Positions 17,408 through 25,735 of a stretch of DNA of 64,000 nt are shown here, piece by piece (within the stretch, counting starts at the first letter, position 1; every line of letters begins with the position of its first letter). Position numbers and translations under genes: made by a program. The stretch spans positions 62,001-126,000 of the forward strand of contig CADBKZ010000005.1 of the NCBI GenBank assembly GCA_902795355.1, in the 5' to 3' direction. The notes under the pieces were generated by a model. That model was not told the origin of the DNA and did not search any database. It saw nothing but the letters and a program-made list of their open reading frames with translations. The stretch is from an uncultured Ruminococcus sp. (GTDB lineage: Bacteria; Bacillota; Clostridia; Oscillospirales; CAG-272).

Positions 17408-19684
17408 ATGGGAAATCGGTTGAAACCTGTTTGGCCTGTCGGCGCGCAGGATCGGGTTCATACGCATTATGCTTTTTTGCTCCGCGCCGAGCATTTGAAG
17501 GAAAGCGCGGTTCTTCGCCTTGCGGCGGAGAATCTTTACCGCGTTCATATCGGCGGTCGCTGTGCGGGGGCCGGACCTGTTCGCTGTGCGCACGGCGTCA
17601 GCCAAATCGATGAATTTCCGCTGTCGCCCTATCTTTCGGGCGGCTTCGCGGTCGTCTGCGTGGAAGTTACGGGGTATGGCATTTCGGTGCTTTCCGATGT
17701 GAACGACCCACCCTTTTTTGCAGCTGAAATCGTTGCGGGAGAAACGGTCTGTTATTCTTCTTCCGATTTTGTTGCCTATCTGCTCTCCGATGTTCTGCGG
17801 CGCGTTCCGCGGTATAGCTGGCAGCGGTATTTTCTCGAATGTTACCGCATGGAGCAGGACCGCGCGGGGCTTTGGAACGGCGATGCAGAGGGGTTGCGCT
17901 CCGTTCCGTGCGAAGCGGTTGCGGGGAACCGCCTTGTTCCGCGCGACGTTTCCTACCCGCGTTACGAAACGCAGACCGTGTCGGGGCCGATCGCGGTGGG
18001 AACGGTGGGAGAACAAACGGATCCCGCCCCCTATCCCGAACGGTACCTTTACGAGATCGGGGAAAACGGATTCCCCTATGAAACCATTCCCGATTCCCCG
18101 ATCGAGGAATATTTGCGGATGAAGTTTACGGTTGGGGGCGAGCGGACGACCGGCGGGCGATTCGCGCTCTACGATCTGGGGCGCGACCTTTCGGGGTTTC
18201 TGCTCCTGCGAATCCGCGTTACCGCTCCCGCGCGCGTCTTTCTGCTGTGGGACGAGGTTTTAAGCGATGCGGGAACGGTGGATCCGCTCCGCATGCGCAT
18301 GGCAAATATGATTCGCTACGATCTTGCCGTTGGCGACTATCTGCTCGAATCCATGGAGCCGTACACCCTGCGCTATGCCGAGGCGGTTTTGGCGTCGGGC
18401 GAGGCAACGGTGGCGGCGGTCGGCGTGCGGCGGTATGAAAATCCGGACGCGGCGCGCTTGACCGTTGAGGGGGAAAACCGTGCGCTTTCAGTCTTAACAG
18501 AAGCGGCGCGGGCAACGCCGGCGCAGAACGCGGTGGATATTCTGACCGATTGCCCCTCGCGGGAGCGCGTTGGCTGGCTGTGCGATTCGTTCTTCACAGG
18601 CGCGGCCGAAGCGCTTTTTACGGGGGAAAACCGCGTGGAACGGCACTTTTTGGAGACCTATCTGCAATGCGGGCAATCGCCGTATCTGCCGCAGGGTATG
18701 CTTCCGAAAAGCTACCCGGGGGAGTTTCCGCTCACCAAGAATTTCATTCCCAATTGGGCCATGTGGTATGTGTTGGAGCTATGCGCGTACCGGAACCGCA
18801 CAGGCGATACGGAGATCGCGCTGCAAGCCCGCGGACAAGTTGAAGCTCTGCTGCGCTATTTTGCTCGGTTTGAAAACGAAATCGGTTTGCTGGAAGATCT
18901 GGAAAGCTGGATTTTTGTGGAGTGGAGCCGCGCAAACGACTTTGTAGACGGGGTCAATTTCCCGAGCAATATGCTGTATAGCGGAATGTTGGACGCGGCG
19001 GCGGAACTTTACGGGCTCCCCCGATTGGCGGAAAAGGCGGCGACGATCCGAAAAACGGTGCGCGAACTTTCCCGCGGGAAGGATGGATTTTACCGTGATC
19101 ATGCCGTTCGGGAAAAAGGCGAGTTGAAAACAGCGCCGGAGCGGAGCGAAACCTGCCAATATTACGCGCTGGCGTTCGGCGTTGCCGACCGTGAACGCGA
19201 CGCGGTGCTGGTGGAAATACTCCTGCGCGATTTCGGCCCGCATCGGGACGCGGACGCCGTATATCCGGACGTTTATCCGTCCAACGCGTTCATCGGCAAC
19301 CTGCTCCGATTGATTTGGCTTTCGGACCACGGCTATGCGGAAGATGTTTTTGCGCAAATATCCGGTTATTACCTCGGCATGGCGCAAAAAACGGGAACTT
19401 TATGGGAATACGACAGCCCCCAAAAAAGCTGCTGCCATGGCTTTGCCGCCTGCATTGCCGTTCTCCTGCTCCGCGCGCAAATTGGTTATGTCGGCCGATC
19501 CGGCAATCGGCTGCGGTTTCTTCCAACCTTTCTCCAAACGGATTGCCGCGTCGTTCTGCCGCTTCCAAGCGGGAAATCGGCAACCGTAACGGTTCAAAAT
19601 GGAAAGCGGACGATTTGCATTCCGGAAGGGTATCGGATCGAAGAATCCAATGAAGGCTTTTTTGGGCGAAAGGAGAGGATGTAG
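17408..19684 (+). CDS. Alpha-L-rhamnosidase-like glycoside hydrolase (GH78 type)
   Basis: 758 residues, no signal peptide, so likely cytoplasmic. It starts at ATG 17408, one base after the preceding stop. N-terminal beta-domains (GRFALYDLGRDLSGFLLLRIRVTAPARV) lead into an (alpha/alpha)6 barrel with the family signature DCPSRERVGWLCDS near residue 381; its acidic residues and RE pair match the rhamnosidase DCPQRxERxGWxGD motif. Trp-rich barrel segments (NWAMWYVLELCAYR, ESWIFVEWSRANDFVDG) follow. It would release L-rhamnose from imported oligosaccharides, linking to rhaB at 155. It is shorter than many GH78 enzymes, and activity on another deoxyhexose is possible. Confidence 0.78.
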   Translation: MGNRLKPVWPVGAQDRVHTHYAFLLRAEHLKESAVLRLAAENLYRVHIGGRCAGAGPVRCAHGVSQIDEFPLSPYLSGGFAVVCVEVTGYGISVLSDVNDPPFFAAEIVAGETVCYSSSDFVAYLLSDVLRRVPRYSWQRYFLECYRMEQDRAGLWNGDAEGLRSVPCEAVAGNRLVPRDVSYPRYETQTVSGPIAVGTVGEQTDPAPYPERYLYEIGENGFPYETIPDSPIEEYLRMKFTVGGERTTGGRFALYDLGRDLSGFLLLRIRVTAPARVFLLWDEVLSDAGTVDPLRMRMANMIRYDLAVGDYLLESMEPYTLRYAEAVLASGEATVAAVGVRRYENPDAARLTVEGENRALSVLTEAARATPAQNAVDILTDCPSRERVGWLCDSFFTGAAEALFTGENRVERHFLETYLQCGQSPYLPQGMLPKSYPGEFPLTKNFIPNWAMWYVLELCAYRNRTGDTEIALQARGQVEALLRYFARFENEIGLLEDLESWIFVEWSRANDFVDGVNFPSNMLYSGMLDAAAELYGLPRLAEKAATIRKTVRELSRGKDGFYRDHAVREKGELKTAPERSETCQYYALAFGVADRERDAVLVEILLRDFGPHRDADAVYPDVYPSNAFIGNLLRLIWLSDHGYAEDVFAQISGYYLGMAQKTGTLWEYDSPQKSCCHGFAACIAVLLLRAQIGYVGRSGNRLRFLPTFLQTDCRVVLPLPSGKSATVTVQNGKRTICIPEGYRIEESNEGFFGRKERM

Positions 19685-19685
19685 T

Positions 19686-20474
19686 TTGAACGCAAAATGG
19701 ATCAGGCCGTTTCCGCCGTTCCGGCTTGCGGACGATCTTTGCTATGTCGGAACCGACGGCGGCCCCGCGTATCTGCTCGCGACCGGCGACGGGCTTGTGA
19801 TGATCGACGCGAGCTACCCCGAAACCTTTTCGTCGGTTACGGCGGGGATCCGCCAAATGGGCTACGACCCCGCGGACATCCGCCATATTCTGTTGACGCA
19901 CGGGCATTTGGACCATGTTGGCGGCGCGGCGGCATTGGCCGCGGAGACCAAGGCAAAAATCTACATCGGCGCGCCGGACGCGGACGCCGTTGCCGGAAAG
20001 AACGACTTGATTTTTGCCGACGGGGAAACGATTGCGGATGTTCCGTATTTCACACCGGATGTCCTGCTGTCGGACGGCGATGTGCTGCGCTTCGGAAACA
20101 CCGAAATCCGGTGCGTTTCCACCGCGGGACACACGGCGGGCGCAATGTCCCTTTTCTTTCCCGTGCATCTCGCGGGAAAGGAATACCGCGCGGGAATGTT
20201 CGGCGGAGCGGGTTTGAACACGCTGACCGCGGCCTATCTGGATCGCCACGGGTTGCCGCGCGCCCTGCGGAGCGATTACCTGCGCAGCATTGAAAAAATT
20301 TACGGGGAGCCGGTGGAGTTTCATGTCGGCAACCATTTGAGCGACAACCGCTCCCGCGAAAAAATGAAACGCGTTGGGGAAGAACCCAACCCCTTTCTTG
20401 CGGAAAACACCTATCGGTCCTTTTTGGAAACGAAACGCACGGCGGCGTTGGAACTGTTCCGAAAAGAGCCGTAA
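19686..20474 (+). CDS. Metallo-beta-lactamase-fold hydrolase
   Basis: 262 residues from TTG 19686, which directly follows the TAG of the rhamnosidase gene and sits 10 bases after AGGAG. ATG 19650 is the alternative, but it would lie far inside the previous gene. Motif THGHLDHVGG near residue 75 and TAGHTAGAMSLFF near 150 give the classical HxHxDH...H site, followed by a C-terminal FHVGNHLSDN. This subgroup includes glyoxalase II-like and lactone hydrolases and differs from the two ComEC-like MBLs upstream. Cytoplasmic. In this context a sugar-lactone hydrolase is attractive but unproven. Confidence 0.78.
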   Translation: MNAKWIRPFPPFRLADDLCYVGTDGGPAYLLATGDGLVMIDASYPETFSSVTAGIRQMGYDPADIRHILLTHGHLDHVGGAAALAAETKAKIYIGAPDADAVAGKNDLIFADGETIADVPYFTPDVLLSDGDVLRFGNTEIRCVSTAGHTAGAMSLFFPVHLAGKEYRAGMFGGAGLNTLTAAYLDRHGLPRALRSDYLRSIEKIYGEPVEFHVGNHLSDNRSREKMKRVGEEPNPFLAENTYRSFLETKRTAALELFRKEP

Positions 20475-20495
20475 AACCATTCAGGGAGAAGAAAA

Positions 20496-21149
20496 ATGAA
20501 CGAACAACAATTGATTGAAGAAATACAGGAAAGCAAAATCATCACCATTTTGCGCGGTCTGGATGAACAGGCGCTGGTCAAAACCGTGGAAGCCATGGCA
20601 AAGGGCGGGATCCGTTTTGCGGAAGTCACTTTCAGCGCAACGGGAGAACCGTCCGATGAAACCGTTGCGGAATATATCCGCGTGTTGGCGTCCCGCTTTG
20701 CCGGAAGGGTACATATCGGCGCTGGAACCGTTCTGACCGAGCGGCAGGTCGCGCTTGCCGCAAACGCGGGCGCGGAATTTATCATTTCGCCGGACACCAA
20801 TCCGGAAATCATCCGAAAGACAAAATCCCTCGGTTTGGTCTCCATTCCGGGCGCGTTCACGCCGAGCGAAGCCACCGCGGCAAACCGTGTCGGCGCGGAT
20901 TTTATCAAACTGTTTCCGAACAGCGAGGTCAAAATCTCCTATCTCAAAGCGTTGGCGGTCCCGCTTTCCCATATCCGCTTTCTCGCGGTTGGGGGCGTGA
21001 ACGACGAGAACTTGCCGGAATACCTCGCGGCAGGCGCAAAAGGCGTTGGAATTGCAACCGGAATCGTCAATAAAAAACTGATTGCGGCAGGCGATTTTGA
21101 AGGAATTACCGCGTTGGCGGAAAAATATGTGCGTGCTGCGAGCATTTGA
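20496..21149 (+). CDS. eda: KDPG/KHG-type aldolase
   Basis: 217 residues, class I Schiff-base aldolase of the Entner-Doudoroff type, splitting 2-keto-3-deoxy acids or their phosphates to pyruvate and an aldehyde. The sequence shows KIITILRG at the N-terminus, GGIRFAEVTFSA with the catalytic Glu near residue 44, GAGTVLT near 75, and the Schiff-base lysine in DFIKLFPNSE near 134. The middle ISPDTNPEII and C-terminal GGVN/GVGIATG phosphate loop are typical. Exact substrate is uncertain. It sits 21 bases after the MBL gene and 13 bases before a hydroxyacid dehydrogenase, suggesting catabolism of a sugar acid. Confidence 0.86.
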   Translation: MNEQQLIEEIQESKIITILRGLDEQALVKTVEAMAKGGIRFAEVTFSATGEPSDETVAEYIRVLASRFAGRVHIGAGTVLTERQVALAANAGAEFIISPDTNPEIIRKTKSLGLVSIPGAFTPSEATAANRVGADFIKLFPNSEVKISYLKALAVPLSHIRFLAVGGVNDENLPEYLAAGAKGVGIATGIVNKKLIAAGDFEGITALAEKYVRAASI

Positions 21150-21162
21150 AAAGGAGACTTAT

Positions 21163-22113
21163 ATGAAACCGATTGTAGCCATGCCTTTCCGCCACCACGC
21201 AAGCCATGTTTGCGCGGAAGCCAGAAAAATGCTCGCGGACGCGGGGTTTGAACTTGTTTGCAACAACACGGGAGAGAAGCTTTCTCCCGAGGCACAGCAT
21301 GAAATGATTCGGGGTGCCTTTGCCGTAATCGCGGGCACCGAGACCTACGACGCGGCTATGCTGCGGGATTGCGGGAACCTGAAAGCGGTTATGCGGTTTG
21401 GCGTGGGAACCGACAATTTTGATTTGACAACCATGAAAAACATGGGAATCAAGGTCGGCGTAATCGCCAATTATAACGCGGTCGCGGAACATGCGCTGTT
21501 GCTGATGCTTGCGGTAATGCGGAATTTTCCGCGGTCGGAGCGGGAAGTGCGGGCCGGCGGATGGGGCAGATTCCCGCAGCGCGAACTCAACGGAAAAACC
21601 GTTGGTTTGATCGGCTTCGGAAGGATTGGAAAGCGGCTTGCGGAATTGTTAAAGGGGTTTGAGGTCAGACTGTTGGTGTTTGATCCGTTTGTCCCCGCGG
21701 AAAAAATCGCGGCCTGCGGCGGAATGCCGGCGGCTCTGGACGAGTTGCTCGCAAATTCCGATGTGGTGTCGCTCCATGTTCCGGCAACGCCGGAAAATCA
21801 TCATCTCATCCGGCAGGAAACCATTTCCAAAATGAAAGAAGGCGCTTTCCTGATCAACACGGCAAGGGGCGCTTTGGTGGATGAAAAAGCCCTTGCGGAA
21901 GCCCTGCAAAGCGGCAGGCTTTCCGGCGCGGGGCTGGATGTTTATGAAACCGAACCCGTCCATGCGGAGAATCCCCTGTTTGCGCTGCCCAACACGGCGT
22001 TAACGCCGCATTGCTCCGCAATCACTTATGAAACGAATTATAATGGCGGCATTATTTGCGCGGAGTCCATCATCCGTGTTCTGAACGGCGGACACCCCGT
22101 TTACGAAATTTAA
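21163..22113 (+). CDS. D-2-hydroxyacid dehydrogenase (SerA-like)
   Basis: 316 residues from ATG 21163, with AAAGGAG 8 bases upstream. It belongs to the NAD-dependent D-isomer-specific 2-hydroxyacid dehydrogenases: substrate-domain ends flank a Rossmann fold with GLIGFGRIGKRLAELL near residue 149. The catalytic triad is visible as Arg in INTARGALVDE, Glu in YETEPV and His in LTPHCSA. It lacks the ACT domain of long SerA, so a role in oxidising or reducing a sugar-derived 2-hydroxyacid is more likely than serine synthesis. Last gene of the carbohydrate run. Confidence 0.85.
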   Translation: MKPIVAMPFRHHASHVCAEARKMLADAGFELVCNNTGEKLSPEAQHEMIRGAFAVIAGTETYDAAMLRDCGNLKAVMRFGVGTDNFDLTTMKNMGIKVGVIANYNAVAEHALLLMLAVMRNFPRSEREVRAGGWGRFPQRELNGKTVGLIGFGRIGKRLAELLKGFEVRLLVFDPFVPAEKIAACGGMPAALDELLANSDVVSLHVPATPENHHLIRQETISKMKEGAFLINTARGALVDEKALAEALQSGRLSGAGLDVYETEPVHAENPLFALPNTALTPHCSAITYETNYNGGIICAESIIRVLNGGHPVYEI

Positions 22114-22159
22114 TTTGCAACGGGGGGAGAAGCAATTTCCGCTCTTGCGAAATCGAAAA

Positions 22160-22243
22160 AAGGAAGAGTGGCATAGCGATGTGCTATGCCACTCTTCCTT
22201 GCAGGGATTCAATCCCTGCGAAAGGCACCGTAAAGGGTGTTCT
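22160..22243. repeat. Cluster of three hairpins between convergent genes
   Basis: First, a perfect 18-bp stem (22160-22177 / 22183-22200, loop GATGT). Then GCAGGGA-TTCAA-TCCCTGC (22201-22219), then GGCACC-GTAAAG-GGTGTT with a T7 run. The first and third can act as terminators for the dehydrogenase (+); the A run before the first can serve uraA (-). Three different hairpins back to back is more than termination needs and resembles a small interspersed palindromic unit. Confidence 0.7.
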
Positions 22244-22257
22244 TTTTTTATAAATAA

Positions 22258-23661
22258 TTATTCCGCCTTGTCGGTTTCCGGCTCTTCCGCTTTTTCTTCG
22301 GCAGGGGCGGCAACTTCTTCCGCCTTCTTGCCGCGGTTCAGGAGCAGGTTGGTCAAAATTCCGAGGATCAGCGCGCAGGCGATCGAAGTGATCGTCACTT
22401 TTCCGAATTTCAACGCCATACCGCCGATGCCGGTAATCAAAATCACGGAAACGGTGAAGAGGTTGCGGTTGTCGCCGAGGTCCACGTTCTGAATCATCTT
22501 CAAGCCCGAAACCGCGATAAAGCCGTAAAGCGCAATGCAAACGCCGCCCATTACGCAAGCGGGAATCGTTGCAAGGAAGGTTACAAAGGGCGCGACGAAC
22601 GCGGCGATAATCGAAATGCAGGCGGTTACGAAAATGGTCACAACCGAGGCGTTCCCCGAAATTGCCACGCAACCGATGGACTCGCCGTAGGTGGTGTTGG
22701 GGCAGCCGCCGAAGAACGCGCCTGCAATGGAGCCAACGCCGTCGCCGAGCAGGGTGTTGGAAAGTCCGGGATCTTCAAGCAGGTCTTTCTCAATAATGGA
22801 AGAAATGTTTTTGTGGTCGGCAAGGTGTTCCGCAAATACCACAAACGCAACGGGAATGTAGGCAACCGCAATGGTTCCGATGTAGGCGGGGGTCAGATCC
22901 TTAAAGCCTTTGAACGCTTTGATAAAGGTAAAGTCGGGAACCCATTGCATGTTCTTGAACAGGGAGAAGTTGATGATTTGGAGCGCTTCCTTGTCGGCCG
23001 CGATCCCGATTACGGTAATGATGGTTGCAACAACGTATCCCGCGAGGATCCCGAGAATAAAGGGGATCATCTTCATCATCTTCTTGCCGAACACCGAGCA
23101 GATCATAACGGTGCAGAGCGTCACCAGCGCGCAAATCAGGCAGAGAACGCCGTTGAGGTTCATCACATACGCGCCGTCGTTCGCAACATGATTTACCGCG
23201 TCGCCAACCGCGTTGCCCGCGAGAGAAAGACCGATAATGGCAACCGTTGGGCCGACCACAACCGCCGGCATCAGCTTGGAAATCCATTTAACGCCTGCAA
23301 ACTTGGTAATCAGGGCAATGGCAACATACACAAGACCCGCAAAAACCGCGCCGATCAACAGGCCGGCATATCCGGCAACGGTGTTGGCATAGGCTCCGGC
23401 AAAAGCAACGCCCATGGAGCCGAGGAACGCAAAGGACGAGCCGAGGAACACAGGGCTTTTGAAGCGGGTGAAGAGCAGGTACACCAACGTACCGACGCCC
23501 GCGCCGAACAGCGCGGCGGATTGGGACATACCGTTTCCGACAATTGCGGGAACGGCAATGGTTGCGGCAAGGATCGCGAGCATCTGCTGCAATGCGAACA
23601 CCAACAGTTTGCCGTATCCGATGTCGCGCGGTTTCGCATCAACATTGTAAACGAGTTTCAT
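22258..23661 (-). CDS. uraA: NCS2-family uracil/xanthine permease
   Basis: 467-residue integral membrane nucleobase:cation symporter with about 12-14 hydrophobic segments. It opens with DIGYGKLLVFALQQMLAILAATIAVPAIVG, the family's first helix. FAEHLADHKNISSII carries the key Glu of helix 8, and GCPNTTYGESIG is the NCS2 substrate-site motif. Helix 3 shows LGSSFAFLGSM. The C-terminus is an acidic tail rich in Glu and Ala. ATG 23661 is preferred over 23676 because GGGGGGA lies 6 bases before it. Uracil is the best guess from similarity; xanthine is possible. Expression appears controlled by the attenuator leader upstream. Confidence 0.86.
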   Translation of the reverse strand: MKLVYNVDAKPRDIGYGKLLVFALQQMLAILAATIAVPAIVGNGMSQSAALFGAGVGTLVYLLFTRFKSPVFLGSSFAFLGSMGVAFAGAYANTVAGYAGLLIGAVFAGLVYVAIALITKFAGVKWISKLMPAVVVGPTVAIIGLSLAGNAVGDAVNHVANDGAYVMNLNGVLCLICALVTLCTVMICSVFGKKMMKMIPFILGILAGYVVATIITVIGIAADKEALQIINFSLFKNMQWVPDFTFIKAFKGFKDLTPAYIGTIAVAYIPVAFVVFAEHLADHKNISSIIEKDLLEDPGLSNTLLGDGVGSIAGAFFGGCPNTTYGESIGCVAISGNASVVTIFVTACISIIAAFVAPFVTFLATIPACVMGGVCIALYGFIAVSGLKMIQNVDLGDNRNLFTVSVILITGIGGMALKFGKVTITSIACALILGILTNLLLNRGKKAEEVAAPAEEKAEEPETDKAE

Positions 23662-23742
23662 TCTTTTTCCCCCCATAAGAGATTTTTAATTTATCAAAAC
23701 GGCTCGTTTGCACCGTTATGATCCCGTGATGTCCCGCGGCAT

Positions 23743-23864
23743 AAAGAAAACACCGCCTTGGAAACCAACTTTTTGATTTCGGCAGTGTTGCGCCATGGTT
23801 TGCCCCCTATCCTCGGGCTATTCGATTCTTCCACCAACGCATCTGCCGTTTGTGTTCCCAACTA
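23743..23864 (-). ncRNA. Leader RNA with mutually exclusive terminator (riboswitch or attenuator candidate)
   Basis: Read on the minus strand from the expected transcript start. An 8-bp stem pairs UUGGGAAC (23861-23854) with GUUUCCAA (23765-23758). Inside it CGGCAG (23848-23843) pairs with CUGCCG (23785-23780), with further UGCG/CGCA and GCCC/GGGC pairs. The 3' strand of the outer stem overlaps a second structure, ACACUGCC-GAAAUC...GGUUUC-CAA-GGCGGUGU (23788-23750), followed by UUUUCUUU, a good terminator. The outer fold and the terminator exclude each other, the hallmark of an expression switch. I could not match it to a known class; the PyrR-loop and purine-aptamer consensus were not seen. 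Confidence 0.65.
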
Positions 23865-23872
23865 TATAAAAG

Positions 23873-23898
23873 TATATCATATTTTTTCCAAATGTCAA
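23873..23898 (-). promoter_or_regulatory. Promoter of uraA
   Basis: On the minus strand TTGACA (23898-23893) and TATACT (23878-23873) flank a 14-base spacer by these positions; the downstream TATATA gives an alternative -10 (about 23869-23864). Transcription would start just before the folded leader. The 23899-24032 stretch between this promoter and spoIVA is AT-rich with no feature that I can see. Confidence 0.7.
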
Positions 23899-24032
23899 GG
23901 CCTTTTTGAACTTTTTTGGAATGAATGGCAAATTCCGTCGATTTGACGGGTTTTCGCTTTCCTGCGAGGTCAAAAAACGTCTTTTTTTGTGGAAATATCA
24001 TGAAAAGAAAACTCGGCGTAGCGCCCCCGTGC

Positions 24033-24063
24033 GGTTCTAAACGCCGCGAGGGGATCATATACT
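24033..24063 (+). promoter_or_regulatory. Possible sigma-E promoter of spoIVA
   Basis: CATATACT at 24056-24063 resembles the mother-cell sigma-E -10 (CATACAAT-like), 42 bases ahead of spoIVA. The matching -35 (around TTCTAAA, 24035-24041) is poor. It is proposed mainly because spoIVA is a sigma-E gene in known spore formers. Confidence 0.35.
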
Positions 24064-24104
24064 GTACCAAACTTTGACCGAGGAAAAGCGAGGGAGGTAT
24101 CGAA

Positions 24105-25583
24105 ATGCCTGATTTTGCGATCTACCAAGACATTGCCGAGCGAACGGGCGGCGACATTTATGTGGGCGTTGTCGGTCCCGTGCGGAGCGGCAAATCCACC
24201 TTTATCAAACAGTTCATGGAATCCATCGTCCTGCCCAACATGGGAGAAGGGGCGTCCCGCGACCGCGCCCGCGACGAGCTTCCGCAATCGGCGGCCGGAA
24301 AAACCGTTATGACCACCGAACCCAAATTCATTCCCGAGGAAGCCGTTCCCATTACCGTTGGGGAAAACGCGAATATGCGGGTCCGGATGATCGATTGCGT
24401 GGGGTATCTCGTTCCCGACGCTATGGGAACCGTTGAGGACGGCGCGCCGCGCATGGTGCGAACGCCTTGGCAGGAAGAGCCCATGCCGTTTGCCGAGGCC
24501 GCCGAAACGGGTACGCGCAAGGTGATTACCGACCATTCCACCATCGGCATGCTCGTAACCACCGACGGCACCATTGGCGAGATCCCGCGCGAATCCTATG
24601 TGGAAGCCGAGGAGCGGATTGTCGGCGAGCTGAAAGCAATCGGAAAGCCGTTCGCCATTATCCTGAATTCCAAGGAACCGACTTCCGAGGCCGCAACGTC
24701 GCTCGCTTACGAACTGGAAGCGAAATACGGCGTTCCCGTCGCGCTCGTCAGCTGTCTGGAACTTGACGCCGAGGACATCCGCGAAATTCTGGGGCTTGTG
24801 CTGGAAGAATTTCCCGTAACCGAAATAACGGTTTCTCTCCCCGCGTGGACGGCCGCGCTGGACGACACCCACCCGATCCGCGCGTCGGTTATGGAAGCCG
24901 TTTGCCGCTGCGCCGCGCGCGTTACCAAAGTTGGAAACGTTCGCGATGCCTTTTCCGAAATGAACGAAAACGAGTATATCCAAAACGCCGATGTGGAAAA
25001 CCTCGATCTCGGAACGGGGAAAGCCCGCATCGCACTTGAAACGGTTCCCGAGCTTTATTATAAGGTGATCGGCGAACTGACGGGGTTGACCGTCGGCGAT
25101 GAAAAAGAACTGATGGAAACGCTCCGCGCGCTGGCCGAAACCAAAGCCAAGTACGATAAAGTGGCGGAAGCTCTGCGCGAGGTGGAAGAAACCGGCTATG
25201 GTATCGTAATGCCGAATGTGGAAGAACTGCGCCTTGAAGAGCCGAAAATCGCCAAGCAGTCGGGCGGTTACGGGGTCAAACTCCGCGCGGCGGCGCAATC
25301 CATCCACATGATCCGCGCCAATATCGAAACCGAAATCAACCCCATTGTGGGAACCGAACAGCAATCCGAGGACCTGATCAAATATCTGCTGCGCGAATTT
25401 GAATCCGACCCGCGCAGTATCTGGGATTCCAACCTGTTCGGCAAGTCGCTCTATGAATTGATCAACGACGGGTTGCATGCCAAACTCGACCACATGCCCG
25501 AGGCGTCGCGCAAAAAGCTCTCCGAAACGCTCGAACGCATCATCAACGAGGGGAGCAACGGCCTGATCTGCATTTTGCTGTGA
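24105..25583 (+). CDS. spoIVA: Stage IV sporulation protein A
   Basis: 492 residues, the standard length for SpoIVA, the ATPase that polymerises on the outer forespore membrane as the basement layer of the spore coat. The N-terminal IYQDIAERTGGDIYVGVVGPVRSGKST contains the Walker A loop (GPVRSGKST, near residue 25). MIDCVGYLVP is the switch/Walker B region, and TTDGTIGEIPRESY with the ILNSKEP element follows. The C-terminal GSNGLICILL ends in the short hydrophobic tail typical of the family. A mother-cell gene; firm evidence that the organism makes endospores. Confidence 0.97.
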   Translation: MPDFAIYQDIAERTGGDIYVGVVGPVRSGKSTFIKQFMESIVLPNMGEGASRDRARDELPQSAAGKTVMTTEPKFIPEEAVPITVGENANMRVRMIDCVGYLVPDAMGTVEDGAPRMVRTPWQEEPMPFAEAAETGTRKVITDHSTIGMLVTTDGTIGEIPRESYVEAEERIVGELKAIGKPFAIILNSKEPTSEAATSLAYELEAKYGVPVALVSCLELDAEDIREILGLVLEEFPVTEITVSLPAWTAALDDTHPIRASVMEAVCRCAARVTKVGNVRDAFSEMNENEYIQNADVENLDLGTGKARIALETVPELYYKVIGELTGLTVGDEKELMETLRALAETKAKYDKVAEALREVEETGYGIVMPNVEELRLEEPKIAKQSGGYGVKLRAAAQSIHMIRANIETEINPIVGTEQQSEDLIKYLLREFESDPRSIWDSNLFGKSLYELINDGLHAKLDHMPEASRKKLSETLERIINEGSNGLICILL

Positions 25584-25596
25584 GTTTTCGCCCGAA

Positions 25597-25631
25597 AAGG
25601 AGCTTTTCCCAACCGAAAGGCTCCTTTTTTG
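25597..25631 (+). terminator. Terminator after spoIVA
   Basis: Stem AAAAGGAGC (25597-25605) / GCTCCTTTT (25621-25629), followed by further Ts, 14 bases after the spoIVA stop. Confidence 0.8.
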
Positions 25632-25674
25632 GCAGATTGGAAGAAAAGAAACAAGAAATTTGCGCGCTTTCTCT

Positions 25675-25703
25675 TGACGGAAACGCGTTTTTATTATATA
25701 ATG
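25675..25703 (+). promoter_or_regulatory. Promoter of the DUF5662 gene
   Basis: TTGACG (25675-25680), a 17-base spacer and TATAAT (25698-25703), 33 bases before the start codon. Confidence 0.78.
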
Positions 25704-25735
25704 GATAGGATGAAAAAGAGCAAAGGGGAAGCAAC

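Noticed and set aside
23743..23898. Pyrimidine attenuator with PyrR loop, purine riboswitch or 6S RNA at uraA
   Set aside because: The PyrR-loop consensus and purine-aptamer core were not found, and the element is shorter than 6S RNA and directly coupled to a terminator. Left unassigned.
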